The notes beneath the pieces were generated by a model. That model worked only from the letters and a program-made list of their open reading frames with translations. It was not told the DNA's origin and made no database searches. A DNA stretch of 64,000 bases, from NCBI RefSeq assembly GCF_017654505.1, contig NC_054537.1:77262118-77326117 (forward strand). Reading direction: 5' to 3'. How positions within the stretch are numbered: the stretch's first letter is position 1; every line of letters begins with the position of its first letter. Both the position numbers and the translations under genes were made by a program. This stretch comes from Polyodon spathula. Taxonomy: Eukaryota; Chordata; Actinopteri; Acipenseriformes; Polyodontidae. Positions 11,226 to 64,000 of the stretch are shown here, one piece after another.

Positions 11226-14200
11226 CTTTTAATTTTCTTAAAGACAGGACTGGACACTACACCAAGTAATATTTGCATTTCAGAAGCAACCTTTATGTCT
11301 GTCTGGTGGTGGTTTTAAATATAGTTATAAAATATATTCCCTTTGATGTGTATATTCTGTACTTTTTTTTACATTCATCCTTTTTTAAGACAAGCGAGTC
11401 AGTGCAAGTGTAATTTGGGGGAAGTGTGGTATCATATAGCAGGGGTGGAACTGTAATTGCATTGCATTACTGTACAATGCAGTTTGGGATTCTTATATCT
11501 ATTCCTGCATTGCTCTCATTGAAAATATGTTCAATGTAAACCTCTACCTACAGATACTTTGTGTTGTGCATGTGGGGAAAATATTGTTTCTGTCCCCTTT
11601 TTTGCTGTCTTTTACGTGGAAAATATAAAAGACAGACACAAGACTAGAAAGAACAATGTGTTCACTGACACAAATATGACTTTTTTTTTTCCTAGTCTAG
11701 TTATCAGAGGTGATAAAGATGAGCATGCTGTGTTGTGCAGTGAAGACAAAACGTATGACCTCAAGATAGCTGACACCTCAAACCTGCTTCTCTTTATTCC
11801 TGACTGTAAAACACCAGATCACTTTCCAGAAGACTTACCTTGTCAAAATCTCATTCAGTCTCAGGTACTTTTCAGATCTTTTTACACTTTTCTGTCATTT
11901 ATTTTTCTACTGTGCACGTGTGTCACACTTTGCATGTATCCACAGAACCACTTGTCCAATTGTGATTAAACTTGCTTGGAACAAATTAAAGAATATGTAA
12001 TAATCTCAGGGTAGAAAGAGCCTGCCTGGACTCCTAACTTTCTGACTCGCTGCGTGCTAGGAGGTTTGCCTGGAATCAGTCTGGGAGAGAACGTGAACAC
12101 GGAGGGGGAAAAGGAGAATTAGTAGCATGTAAGAATCAAAGGTGACCTTAAAAGAGAAAAATAAAACAAACAAAAAAAATACAGTATTGGGGTTGATAAT
12201 CATGGGGATTTAATCTGAAAAGGGATCCTTTTAGTTGGAATGCTGTGGTTATTTATTTTAATACCTGTAAGTTTGAAATCCAGTGTTTTACTTTGCTTTT
12301 TGTTTTGGGAGCCTGTGTCTGAATTACCCTGTAACTTTTAACTTTGAAAATGAAAACATTCTAGTAAATAACAGTAATGTATCCTGACATGTGCCAGTGT
12401 TATTTGTAAATTAATGCGATTTGATTATTGGTGAGTAATTGTATTTTGCAATATATTTATTGTAATTTAGTTTTACCTGTGAATTTGGTTTAGTCTACAG
12501 GGAGGGGTCTGTAGACATGCCTATAAAGACAGGTTGGTGCCTTTCTCAGAGGGTCTGAGACTTCAGTGCTGCCTACTTTGAACAAAACTGACCACCAGAG
12601 ATTATGGTTCAGTTATGTCTTATTTATTTATTTTTTTCCCAGTTTGGTTTCTTCAGTTTTGCTGAGTTCCTGTTTTTATTTTATTTTTCAATAAAGTAAC
12701 ATTCTTTATACATAAAGACTGTCTTTTCCAGTGATCTTCTGTCCTCATTACACCCTCATCCAGCAATAGCATTACACTCATTCTAATAATTAAAAGAACA
12801 TAGGCATGTTTTTAAAAACTACAACAACCGGACACTGCTCTCTGTTTTCTGTGGAGGTCAGTCACTCTGTTATAACCCAATAATGGCAAAATTAACTCTT
12901 ACAATGATTATTTCACATAAACAGAGAGAAATGTATTAAAAAAAAATTATAATAGTATTAATGACATTTCTCTCATTAGATCTCAGGGTTTTCTAGTTCT
13001 TACTGGGAGTTGAGGAGATGTCGACCAAAAGTAAAGAAACTAAAAAAACTTCTGATGGACAATACATATGAAGGGCCTGACGGTGAAAATGAGAAGAATT
13101 CTACTGAACAAATGGTAAGGAATGATCCCCTTTCCCAGGTAATTGTCTGTTACCAATGTCTTGAGTTTGTCCCCCTGAATCAGAATCCTTATATGGTACT
13201 GTTGGGTTACACAGATTGTTATCTGGATTGATCTTGTTGAAAGTAGTAGACTTTTAGCGGTCAAGGAAACATGCAGAAGCAAATATTGAGCTTAATTGGG
13301 GATTAACAGCTAGACCATTGTATATCCACCAACCAGTAGTGTATGCCATGGGAGTTCTATGCTTTTAGCTGATGCATTTCAGTGAAAATGAACAATGTCG
13401 CCCTATTTCTCCTGCATATACCGTATACATCATGCAATAAGTGGTGTAAAGATTAATTTGCACAAGTTTGTTACAAGTTATAAAAAGGATGTTGTGACAG
13501 GGCGAAAGCACATGTAAATAGTCACTTTCTGTGTCTCTGTGTATGTGTGAAGTTTTGGTGCTGGGTTTAAATAAAGATCAGTCACTTTGAATGTAAGTTG
13601 ATGGCGTGGACACATGAATATAAGGGAAGCAAAATCCTTTGTTTTGGGGGTTCAGTGCAGGCAAATGACCAGCCTGACAGTAGTGTTTGTGTTCAGTAAA
13701 GGGTTAATCCTCCCACAGCATTGCTAGAAAACACCTGGGTGCTAAGCCAGTAGCTACACAGTTCCTGCTCAAGGCTTCACTTCCCTTCTCAAAAAAGAGG
13801 AACTGGGTGTTATGCACACTCAGAGAGCAAAACAGGATTTTTACAGGTGAGGTCTTAAGCAGATTAAGCTTAAACAGGGCTAAAGAATAGTTGCGCACAA
13901 AAGTACAATATGCCCCAATGGATTTGGATCGGGACCCGAAGATTTTCTTCTAGCTAGAATATTTTTTTAGTGCAAACCGTTGTATAATTGTAATAAGTTT
14001 CAAATCTATAATTAAACTGCACAGTTTTTCAATTAGTTATTTTTTGCTCACCAAATTGATTCTCTTATCAGATTTGAAGTGAAATAGAAATATTGAGCGT
14101 AACCTATCAATTTTGTTAATTATATATGTATTGTTTTGGTTGGATTAAATAGCCATGATAGTTTCATTCTTGTCAGCTTCTTTTTTTTTTTTTAATCACT

Positions 14201-17200
14201 ACGCCACTGCTGCACCCCACACTGCACACCCCCCACCCCTTTAAAATTTCACAAACTTTATAGTCTGTGCCCCGAAGGTTGTGTTACCCTGGGCTTAAGT
14301 ATGGTATCTGTTTTGGTGTGTGGAGTCCGATTCCCCCAACTGCCATTCATTCGCTGAGATAGAAACTGGTAGCTAGCTAGTCATCCAACTAATTCAATTT
14401 AACACCGGTCCAGGATATCCGTTCATCCAAATAATGTTAGATGTTAGAAACACACTTTATGTTTCTAATATGTTTTAAAGGAAGAGAAACTAGTGTGCTA
14501 CACATTTTTGCATAGATATCTGGAGGACTGCTCATCCATTTATCATGACAATTCATAATAACGTCATTTAGCATAAGTTACTAAGAATATTTGATTCTGA
14601 AAATATGTGGCAGTGCCTGTCCATACATCATCCGTGTATGATATCCGGAGAACCGCTTATCCAACTGTAATGAATCTTGATTTTAACTTGATTTAGTATA
14701 TGGTATAGAGAGTATCGGATTCTGTGGATATAAGGATCCTATTCTGTACATACTGTTGATATATGTCACGGTCATCAACGTTTTCATCATATTGTCCGCA
14801 CTGATTTGGAATGTACAGCTGTGGCAGGGAACGTATGTACTGACATACTTTTTTGCAGAGAGTACATTTTCTTAGATGGTGTTCTGTTATTTTTTTGTGC
14901 CATTACAAAATGATTGTATTGAATGAATTTAAATATAAAATAATTGTCATGGTTCATCACCATATATGTTTGTTTGACCTTTCTAGTACTCTACAGATGA
15001 CTTGTTGGAAACAATTCAAGCAAGCGAGCAAGAACTGTTAAACCAGCTTCAGGTTATCCATGCCTGCAAGATTGAAGGTAGGCGCACTTCTGATTGAAGT
15101 AACATAATTAAACGAAGGGTATGTTTTAAAGAAGTATTTATTTTGGGTCCTCAGTGACTCGCATAGTAAAGACACTGCTGCGAGGTGAGGCTGGTGTGAG
15201 CTGACATGTTCTTTTTTTCTTTTGTAGGATACTGGAGGATTCTGGAGTTTGACTACGAGATGAAAATTATGGGTCATATTACCCAACTAGTGGATTCAGA
15301 ATCCTGGTCATTCAGTAAAGTTCCTCTGAGTGTTTGTCTAGAGGAGCTTGGGCCCCTTGAACCAAAGTAAGTATCTAAATGTTCAATATAAATGTTTCAG
15401 TACTATTGAGACTTCTTACTTTTGCATTTAATGGTGTAATAGCCGAAATAAATCTCCTAGATTACTTTATTTATTTAGAGGTCATCCTCCACATGAAAAT
15501 GGATAATCAAAGTATGTATCTTGACCACTCGGACACTTTCTCAACATGTGAGGGATGAATACACAGCTCTTCTTTTACATGCTCAACACCTGCCCTGATA
15601 ACATTTTCTCAGTCACAAGTGATTTTGTGTTATTAATGTCTATTTTGGGGATTGTGAACTTGATTACAATGCTTCTGTTGCTGAGGAATGTTTGAATCTT
15701 TGTAAATGTCCCTTGCTACTTGTTGTCCTGTAACCTAAATGGACGGTGTTTCATTTTAGAAACCACTGAACCATTATAGTGTATTCAGTGGTTCTTAACA
15801 GGATCTCAACAGTGTACGCAAGATTCTTTAATGTATTTCTATGGTTAAAAGTACTGATTCCTTTGAATTTAAGACATGCTTTTTTTAACCATTTTTTGCT
15901 TCTCAAATAGCCTGAGTCTTAAATTCTAGTACAGTATAGTGATGTGTGTATTAAAATCGCCAACAAAAGACGTGACTATCCGAGTACACAAACAGCAACG
16001 TGACTGACTGCCGAAAAATGACAACAAAGCCGTCTGCCTGAATACACAAGCAGCAACGTGACACTGCTGAGAAAAAAAACAAACCAAGCTTCCCGAGGAA
16101 TTCCAAGAGAAACGTTCACAATTTCAGAATTCTAACAAACAGGACCAGCTTGGATAGATTGGAAATGCTGATCAGACCCTGTATTTTTCATCATGCCAAG
16201 CAATGTTCAATGCTGTTGTGGTTACGTGTTGCCTGATGCCGTGGTGTGTGTGTGAGTGGTGGTATGTGTAAGACAGAGGTGCCATCTTAAGTATTATGCA
16301 GTGCGCAGCACAGTAAACAATCTCTGTGGTTAATCTACAGCACTGTTTCGTGTCAGTTTGGTACGATACAACAGCGAAATTGAGGTTGTATCTTTGTAAA
16401 TGCATGTTTTTATTTGATGTTGTATTTTTTCCTTAAATTGAGGGTGGTAAATTTGGCCTGCGTCTTAAATTCGAAGGAATACGGTATGTGAAATGCCAGT
16501 GAGAGCTCTATTGTAAGGATTTAAATGGTAACTATTAATTTCTTAACATAGTCTGTTTGATATGGTGGATGCTAAGTCCATTTCCAGTCACATTGTGAAA
16601 TAAGTTTGGAGGTCTCAACCTAGCTGTCAGTGGACATCAAACTTCACAAAAGCACTCTATAGTTATGTAAAGTTTTCAGTCTCTACTTGAGAGAGGCTCC
16701 CCACTATAGCGTTATAAAGGGTGAGCACTGTGTGCATATATAGATAATGTATCTTGTATCTCGACATAATTATTATTTTTTTTTTCAGAAAAAGAGCTGA
16801 TGAACCTATGTGAGAGAAAAAAATACATTGCTAGTGCCATTCTATCACTTTACTTGATGGATTTGTATCCTGCAGTGTTTGACAACAAACTTTATAGATG
16901 ACAGTTTCACGTCATTGGCTGCTTTTTGTGTGACCATGAATTTGGTATAATGGGACAAGGTTAATGACCATCTGAACTGTATTTAGTAATAAACTACGCT
17001 TTCAAATTTTCCTCTTTACAAAAGTAATACAAATGGCAACATTCTCAAATTTAGTAAAGTTTCTATGATTTGTTTTTATAAACATTACTTTATGTGAGAA
17101 TTGGTTTACATACTACATTTCTAATACAAATAAATAAAGTAAGAAACAGTAAAGTTTAAAACCATTTAAAATGATGACACCATTTGCCTAAAGTTCCACA

Positions 17201-17616
17201 AGCTGTTGATACACAGTCACCCCCCTCCCAGGTGAAAATAAATGAATAATAACTGCTATTATTATTGAAGATAAATTGCTACTGATTAATAAAATGTGTT
17301 TTACCATGTGACATTGTACTAGACAACACTATGTATGCAGTGGTATAATAACTATTTAATAGATAGATGTAGATTTGGGAGTAATATTTGCTGCTTTTTT
17401 TCAGGGAGATGATTGAACACTGCTTGAACTGCTATGGCAAGCGATACATAGAGGAAGGTAATGTTATTTACTGGTAAATTAGAGTGACTGCTGGTCTGCT
17501 TAATGTGTTACCTGTCATCTTGGGGATCATTTTCCTTGTTGAAGTTTATTCGGAGGGAATGTCTTAGTTAACAGTCTTGTAGTGTGGTTGGAAATTGTGT
17601 ATTTTGTATACTTAAA

Positions 17617-17647
<31 letters not shown>

Positions 17648-20121
17648 CAGTCTGCGTATTATTCTACATGTCCTCTAAAAGGGGATTTCGGTGTTGTTGC
17701 ACAGTTCCTTCCCTTTTAGTCTTGTGTTATACCTCATGTTCAAATAGCAGGAGAAACTGTATTGTTTGTTATGCCAGTTGACTTAATTGTAACCTATAGA
17801 TTAGCTGTTGAATTAATCCAAATAAATCATTTTAAAGTTAGACTTGCAGAGGGAAAATGACCTTTAGAGCAGTAATCTAAGTAAGGAACAATGTTCTTTT
17901 GTTGTTTAAGAAGCAGGTGAAATTTACTTTGCACTGAATGAAGATAAACTGTGCCGAGCTACAGCACAGATGCTGTTACAGAACGCAGTGAAGTTTAACT
18001 TGTCTGAGTTCCAGGAGGTGTGGCAGCAGAGTGTTGCTGAGGGCATGACAACCAGACTGGATCAGCTTAAGGTAAATACGAAACCCGGCAGACATTCTAA
18101 TAATATAGTACCTTAGAAAGGTATCGCCAATAGAATGCTTATCCTAGAAGACTGTGTAATGTTTTATTAGTAGCTTGAAATGCCCAATTCGAATGTAGCC
18201 TCTCTCCTTCAATTCACATATAAAACTGGAGGATTGAAGATAAATGGACAACCTCCATTCCTGACCTCTTATCACCCTCCAAACCTAAGCAACCAATGTT
18301 AACAATCTTACAGTCTTACAATGTTACAATCTACTGAACCCAGAAAGCAAGGACCCAGCCTGGGATATTTAAGCAACGTGGCAAAGTAGCCGTGCACAAG
18401 TTTCCATCCTAACCCTGTGAGAGAGCAAAGGCCAATGCAGTGCTCCCTTTGAGTCTCCAGCTAAGATCTCCAACTTGGCACAAGTGGGATTCAAAATGTT
18501 ATTACTGTTATTCACAACTCACAGGTATTTAGAAAAAGCTAAATTAGGGACTTTAACCTACAATACGTTGAATATTCCAAAACTAAATTGGCAAACATGA
18601 TCAAAACTATTTATCTGGAAATTCAGAATTTGCCATAAAGATGGCTATGCTACCCTCTAGTGGTTGTGTTAGGTCTGCAGATTTGAAAGTACTATATCAC
18701 ACTAGGTATAATAACAAATAGATCATGCTCAAAGTGTCACTAACTTGTAATCATGAATATAGAAACGTTTTCCTAGTTAGTTGCACCCTTTTAAAGCAAT
18801 GTAATTTATACTTTAAAATAGGGTAAATTAAAAAAAACAAAAAACAAAAACAAAACAAAAATAAAACTGTTCATCTTAGGATATGACGGAATTAACAGGA
18901 TTTGTCAATTAGTCTATCATTCTACAGAATAATATTCCTAGCTACGTTTTTTTCAGGGATATGAATCAATGCAAGGGTATATGTGCTGAGGAAGGCATGT
19001 TTAAATTGTACTTATGAATGGTTTAAGGCTGCATCCACACTGGACAGAGTGCTGAATGTCAGTCCACACCAGACATGACTTGGAAACGATCCAAAAGACT
19101 GGAAATAAACATGACCCTCCCCATGCGTTCCTATTGGACATACTAGAGATGGGCTGTTCCATTACAAAACACGACTTGTTTTGATAAAAAGGTTACCACC
19201 CTGACGTCCGGCAACTCCATTGTAAAAGAAAGGTTGGACTTGTAAAATCTGTAGATCAGAGTTATTGAACATCCCTAAATATCCAACAGTTTTATTGTTA
19301 TTATTAGTGGTAGTAATTGTACAGTAGCTGTAATATTGTTATTATTTTTAGCACAATTAAACAGTGACATGGGTAATCTGGAGAAGTTCCCTATGAGGCT
19401 GAATTATGAAATGTGCATCGTCTGATTTGTCATACTTTTGCCCATAACATGCTAAACTTAGAATTTTCAGTTAAGCATCAGGAAAGTAAATAAATATCTA
19501 TGTTTTGGTTTGAATAATTGGTGATGACATTTCTCCTTTTATTGTTTATTTCTAAACAGGGTTTGGCTCTTGTGGATCAATCCTCTAGGCCAGAAACAAT
19601 CTTCTTGCTCAAAGTAGAAGACTTGCCAGAGGACACACAGGAAAGGTTTAACTGTCTATTTGGCATGAGGGAAAAATGGACCGAAGAGGCTGTTGCCCCC
19701 TATATACGGTAATTAATTTAATTTAGGTTTATAAAAATGTTAATAATATATCTACAAACATAAGGAAAGTAAGGAACAAGAGGCCATTCTTCAAAACCAT
19801 GCTTGTCCGGTTCGTTGAAACTGACTAGTTGGCTCCTAAAGGATCCCATAACTGGAGCAGTAATGTGGCTTAGTAACCCATTACGTACATGTAACCTCAC
19901 CACTCTTTCAGTAAAGTTTTTTCGTACTTTCCGAATAGCAAATATTTGTTGATGCCAACCTGTTTTTGGTCAAGTTAAAGTAATATAAAAATTCTCTTCT
20001 TTCCAACAGAGACTTGTGTGGTGAAAAGCAAACAATTGGAGCTCTTCTTACTAAGTATGCTCGTACTTCCTTGCAAAATGGTGTGAAAGTGTACAATTCT
20101 AGACGACCAGTAGCAACTTAA
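10910..20121 (+). CDS. DSCC1: DSCC1, sister chromatid cohesion and PCNA-loading factor (complete gene)
   Basis: DSCC1 with CTF8 and CTF18 forms the specific part of the alternative clamp loader CTF18-RFC. This nuclear complex loads PCNA, contacts DNA polymerase epsilon and supports cohesion. Nine exons join in frame: 10910-11079, 11696-11864, 12980-13114, 14987-15077, 15228-15366, 17405-17457, 17917-18071, 19560-19708 and 20010-20121. The total is 1173 nt, giving 390 residues against 393 in human. All introns are GT-AG. Conserved blocks include LVIRGDKDEHAVLC, DTSNLLLFIP, GYWRILEFDYEMK, MLLQNAVKFNLSEFQEVWQQ and DLCGEKQTIGALLTKY. The C-terminal winged-helix region is intact. No frame damage is present, unlike downstream TAF2. 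Confidence 0.97.
11156..11223. repeat. (TA)n microsatellite in DSCC1 intron 1
   Basis: Over 30 nearly perfect TA units. Confidence 0.97.
11696..11864 (+). CDS. DSCC1: DSCC1 exon 2
   Basis: Acceptor TTTCCTAG, then LVIRGDKDEHAVLCSEDKTY to LPCQNLIQSQ, donor GTACTT. It is the best conserved N-terminal block and part of the CTF8/CTF18-interacting half by family knowledge. Confidence 0.96.
11865..12979 (+). other. DSCC1 intron 2 with an LTR-like or repeat segment
   Basis: Near 12,480-12,790 there is CTATAAAGACAGG, then an AATAAAG about 170 bases later and an ending ...CATTACA. This promoter-plus-poly(A) layout suggests a solo LTR or other retroelement end. The left boundary could not be fixed and no target duplication was seen. 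A motif near 11,940 (CCACTTGTCCAATTGTGAT) recurs in intron 3. Confidence 0.35.
12980..13114 (+). CDS. DSCC1: DSCC1 exon 3
   Basis: Encodes ISGFSSSYWELRRCRPKVKK to EKNSTEQM in phase 0, donor GTAAGG. The basic RRCRPKVKKLKKLL stretch corresponds to RRRRPKLKKLKKLL in human. Confidence 0.95.
13115..14986 (+). other. DSCC1 intron 3
   Basis: Contains a segment with TGTGACAGGGC at about 13,495 and TTTAAATAAAGATC near 13,567 that looks retroelement-derived. Two or three imperfect units of the form GATATCCGGAGAACCGCTTATCCAACTGTAATGAA lie between about 14,415 and 14,670. No gene. Confidence 0.45.
14987..15077 (+). CDS. DSCC1: DSCC1 exon 4
   Basis: Encodes YSTDDLLETIQASEQELLNQ to HACKIE plus one base, donor GTAGGC. 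Matches the human TTEDLLDQIQASEEE region. Confidence 0.95.
15228..15366 (+). CDS. DSCC1: DSCC1 exon 5
   Basis: Encodes GYWRILEFDYEMKIMGHITQ to ELGPLEP plus AA, donor GTAAGT. One of the most conserved parts of the protein, in the winged-helix half. Confidence 0.97.
15367..17404 (+). other. DSCC1 intron 5 with a candidate inverted-repeat element
   Basis: The only structure I recognise is the candidate terminal-inverted-repeat element at 15,853-16,488. A duplicated phrase ACACAA(A/G)CAGCAACGTGAC occurs inside it at about 15,984 and 16,043. Confidence 0.5.
15853..16488. mobile_element. candidate non-autonomous DNA transposon
   Basis: ATTCCTTTGAATTTAAGACA near the left end is repeated inverted as GTCTTAAATTCGAAGGAAT at the right end, 18 of 19 core bases agreeing. 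A third, truncated piece (CCTGAGTCTTAAATTCTAG) lies at 15,908 in the orientation of the right end. No coding sequence and no clear target duplication. The superfamily is not assigned. Confidence 0.4.
17405..17457 (+). CDS. DSCC1: DSCC1 exon 6
   Basis: Short exon encoding EMIEHCLNCYGKRYIEE plus one base, donor GTAATG. Matches human EMIEHCLKCYGKKYVDE. Confidence 0.95.
17917..18071 (+). CDS. DSCC1: DSCC1 exon 7
   Basis: Encodes GEIYFALNEDKLCRATAQML to MTTRLDQLK. Acceptor AAGCAG; an alternative acceptor TTTAAG four bases earlier in the sequence does not keep the conserved frame. Ends in phase 0. Confidence 0.95.
18072..19559 (+). other. DSCC1 intron 7
   Basis: Nothing recognised beyond an A-rich stretch near 18,829-18,865. 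Confidence 0.5.
19560..19708 (+). CDS. DSCC1: DSCC1 exon 8
   Basis: Encodes GLALVDQSSRPETIFLLKVE to WTEEAVAPYI plus CG. Matches human GLALVDRHSRPEIIFLLKVD. Confidence 0.97.
20010..20121 (+). CDS. DSCC1: DSCC1 exon 9 with stop codon
   Basis: Encodes DLCGEKQTIGALLTKYARTS and NGVKVYNSRRPVAT then TAA. In human this C-terminus contributes to a winged-helix domain that contacts DNA and polymerase epsilon. Confidence 0.97.
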
Positions 20122-20404
20122 TCATCAAAAGAAGTGAGAAATAAGATCAACTGGTGCATATTTCTGGATATCTTTAAGGGTCTCTCTTGGTTGTTAAATC
20201 TGTAGTTATGCTATTGTTTTTGTATCCACGTATGCACATGTTCTTCTTACAATTTTACTTATTGAACTTCTTTATATATTGTAACTTGTCGTATGAAGTT
20301 AATAACCCTTCCCATGCTCACATCAATAACGACCCCAAAGATTCATGTTCAATGTCATGTTATAGCACATTGTTTGAATGTTTTTGTTACAAAAAATAAC
20401 TCTC

Positions 20405-20410
20405 AATAAA
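20405..20410 (+). terminator. DSCC1: DSCC1 poly(A) signal
   Basis: AATAAA 284 bases after the stop codon, immediately followed by an A run. Confidence 0.75.
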
Positions 20411-21676
20411 AAAAAAGGTTTTATATCTAATTATTGTCAAATCTGAATATCTTAATATAATCTTAAAGAAGTTTACATTTTGTGTTTTTTTTTTTTTTTA
20501 TGGTGCAGCAATGGTACTATTAATTTGCCATATTTAGAGCACAATCACTGTTCAGTTTGTACGTTGTTATGCCAAAACTTACACACAGATCATTAATAAG
20601 TTACACTTGTACAGTAGAAATGCAATAACTAGAAATCTGTATAATGAATATACATGCAGCCTAATTTGTTTCAAAGTTGAATAAGAACATGGCTTAATGT
20701 TTTAATAAGGGAGGAGAAGTGTATTATGGTGCAGACCCATTTCAATGAATGCAACTTCATCATGTGGTCATCAAGGGGACAGCACGTAAGTACTGTAGTG
20801 TATATCCGCTGTAAAATTACAGGTAGTTACATCTTGTGTGGAGGTAAGAACATGTGCTTGTAAGGGGCACGAGAGTCTGTTACTGAATGATTGGTGCGTC
20901 AGTATCTAACTGCTACTGGGGAAACAAGTAGTAACAAATCAAACAAATATTGTTGAGCAGAGCGTGCTCAGACAGACACAGCTTTAAAGCAATACGGAAT
21001 ATTGGCATACACCATGCAGCAAACTGATGGGTCTCAGGTATTACAAACAGTAACTCATTTCATTAACGGGGCACCCATATGATGCCCAGAGAATAGAGTA
21101 AGGTGAACATTCATAGCAATATACCACTCAGGAAATGCAGTAAAGAAATGTATGGTGACTGGAAATAACATTATGGGTAGAATGTAGCGTGACAAATTTG
21201 GTCACTTGATGCACCAAACCAGGATTAAGTGAATTTGATCCACTTGCTTGGACTGAAGTTACCACCACTGCTAATCCCTGATGCAGCAACCCAAAAGTTG
21301 ATTAGGTCATTGGGATCTTCAGTTAAATTAGGTCAATTTTAGTACTGATTGTAACGTACTAAACCAGACCTCTGGTCACAAAAAAGTAAGTGGATTAAGT
21401 TAGTCCTGTGAAGTAAGAGACTGCATTAGTCTGCTGCTTGTGATTTGACCTTTTTTCTCAATATTTGCTTGCAAATGTGTTTTAATATAGGCTATACACA
21501 TGAAAACTTTATTCTTTGCATTTCTTATGTCTGTATTGCATCACCCTGGAATCATGTATAATTTTAATAAACATAAGCATTTTAATCTTCTGATAGAACC
21601 TTGCAGCCCTTATAAAATGACCATGGAATTTTTACTTGGTAATTACACTTTGAAATATCTTCCAATATAACCTGTG

Positions 21677-21677
<1 letters not shown>

Positions 21678-21735
<58 letters not shown>

Positions 21736-21740
21736 TATTA
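21678..21740. repeat. (ATT)n microsatellite
   Basis: About 20 units of ATT. Confidence 0.97.
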
Positions 21741-21869
21741 ATTAAATATTATATAATGGTATGGAGGAGCTATAATGAAATTACTACATATTACACTGTG
21801 TATAATGTGACGATATATATATATATACATATATCTATATATATTATATGGATATTATAAGATAATACT

Positions 21870-21871
<2 letters not shown>

Positions 21872-21912
<41 letters not shown>
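21872..21912. repeat. (GT)n microsatellite
   Basis: About 20 perfect GT units, next to a TA-rich patch. Confidence 0.97.
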
Positions 21913-21914
<2 letters not shown>

Positions 21915-22412
21915 TTGTATCCTTGTTTCCCTTGGTGACCTGTGATGGAGTTTATTTTAAAGAATATTATTTTGGCTTTGTACCTTTTATAATACAGTCC
22001 ATTCTATAACAACAAATCGTCTTGAGTCTGTTATGACTGGAACAAATGATCAAAACTTATCTTTCATTTCTTGATATACAGTATTTTATTCTCGAAATTC
22101 CCAATGCAAATTATGCATATTATTAATTGCACTTTGGATGGGATTTTATGCACATTAAGATATCACACAATCGTCCAGTATTTAAATTCAAATGCCAAAC
22201 ACTATATTATAGGCTATAAATCACGTACAGCGTAGAGTTCTAGATTGCCCTGCAAATGGACACACATCATACGCACAGCATAGATCGGTGGATTCAATTT
22301 ACGGTACCTTTTTATTTGATAGATAATGCGTCCTGAGGATGTATAAACGAATACATGAAGAAAAAAAAACGGCTCTTTCAAAAGCTGGCTCTTTGAACTG
22401 TAATTTATAATT

Positions 22413-22480
22413 ATTTATGGCGGTACAGAAACCCAAGATGGAATTATTTTCCTGTAACTCACTGAAGCCCATCCATTATA
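22413..22480. mobile_element. half copy of palindromic MITE
   Basis: ACAGAAACCCAAGATGGAAT and TATTTTCCTGTAACTCACTG match the right arm of the complete palindrome at 57,335-57,493. The left arm is absent. Confidence 0.8.
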
Positions 22481-23255
22481 ATATACGTAGCGTCAACACT
22501 GACTTTTTTTTTGTTCAGTTCAAACGTAAGGTAAACAAATATTGTGTATCAGAAAAAAAGATGTTCAAAATTCAATGTCTTTCAACACTAATAATAAACC
22601 ATTTATGTAACATTTTGCTTCGTTATTATAAAATTGCACATTTTAAGGCAAACGCTAACACAAACCCCCTTCACAGATGTATATAACAAATCAAATCGAA
22701 TGACGCCGTAACAAAAGTTACAAACAAAATGGCTCGTTACAAGGCTGGAGGGATCATTCTGTTATGAGAGGTTGAGGTGGAAGGGTAGATGCATAACTTT
22801 ATTAACGAGTATTGTATAAACAATTTACGTTAAATTTATTTTAAAAGATACTTACATAAACGGATTGTTTTGGTGCTGCGCAAAAATAATAAGTGTAATC
22901 AAGACACATTTGTTATTAGCAATGTCGGAATATGGAGCCAACAGCTGCAACAGTACCTAACAAGTACTGTATTATTAGCAGAGATCATATAGTTTGCTAA
23001 TTTTAACAATTCGATTGTGTGTGTGTGTGTTTTGTTTTTTTTAAGCTATGAGTAAACTATGGTTTATTTTGTAATGCGAAGGCGATCAGGAGTAGTTCAA
23101 CATACTTGGAGTGAATTGCGATGGTAATCGCTCATTCCTTGACATCCCCAAGTCTGTACAGTAAGTAACTGAACCGTACCAATGTGAAACATAAAGCTTT
23201 ACACGGGATTCTGAAGGAATGCACACAATAAGTAGTACAATCGAGAGACGGCAGA

Positions 23256-64000
<40,745 letters not shown>

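Larger units (their letters stand above)
20411..23255. other. DSCC1/TAF2 intergenic DNA
   Basis: Holds an ATT array (21,678-21,740), a GT array (21,872-21,912) and a half copy of a palindromic MITE (22,413-22,480). The TAF2 promoter must lie near 23 kb, but I see no TATA box and no strong CpG island. Confidence 0.6.

Noticed and set aside
22726..22733. AAAATGGC, a YY1-like site as the TAF2 promoter
   Set aside because: Single short match, 530 bases upstream of the start codon, with no other supporting element. Too weak to annotate.

Overview
This is nuclear DNA of a vertebrate, most likely a ray-finned fish. It has GT-AG introns, long AT-rich introns, many dinucleotide and trinucleotide arrays, Tc1-type DNA transposons and DIRS-type tyrosine-recombinase retroelements. 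Three genes lie in the order known from human chromosome 8q24: DEPTOR on the minus strand, then DSCC1 and TAF2 on the plus strand. A tRNA-headed SINE near 55.95-56.13 kb resembles, from memory, SINEs of sturgeons and paddlefish. An acipenseriform fish is therefore my best guess, as inference only.

Layout. 1-1.56 kb holds the first coding exon of DEPTOR, which leaves the window to the left. 1.56-10.5 kb is intergenic and contains a decayed DIRS element (3.6-6.2 kb) with a repetitive gag-like part. 10.5-10.9 kb looks like a cell-cycle promoter, with inverted CCAAT boxes and an E2F-like site. 10.91-20.41 kb is DSCC1: nine intact exons encoding 390 residues, with a poly(A) signal. 23.26 kb to the right edge is TAF2, for which I recognise 21 exons plus one doubtful one; its last exons lie beyond the window.

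The TAF2 copy is damaged. About 215-220 residues of the N-terminal aminopeptidase-like region are absent from the place where they belong, and a 35-bp x 20 minisatellite lies in that same interval. Later exons carry a 2-nt loss, a 1-nt loss and a net 2-nt gain, each confirmed by exon length, plus a 15-nt in-frame loss. The remaining exons are still close to the human protein. Either this is a recently dying duplicate (expected where whole-genome duplicates persist) or a local assembly fault; the intact neighbour DSCC1 argues against generally poor base quality. One TAF2 intron starts with a perfect U12-type donor.

TAF2 introns have been invaded repeatedly: a DIRS element with both inverted ends but no reverse transcriptase core (32.9-36.3 kb), a 1.6-kb palindrome made of two 3' halves of one Tc1-type element head to head (39.4-41.0 kb), a second DIRS fragment (41.1-43.0 kb), two further Tc1-type copies (58.0-59.6 and 62.3-63.9 kb), a 160-bp palindromic MITE (57.3 kb) and several candidate terminal-inverted-repeat elements. 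All three Tc1-type copies lie inside TA/TG dinucleotide tracts.

Functionally, DSCC1 (PCNA loading and cohesion), TAF2 (TFIID) and DEPTOR (mTOR inhibitor) are unrelated; their linkage is ancestral vertebrate synteny, not an operon. No bacterial-type system, CRISPR array or new defence locus is present.
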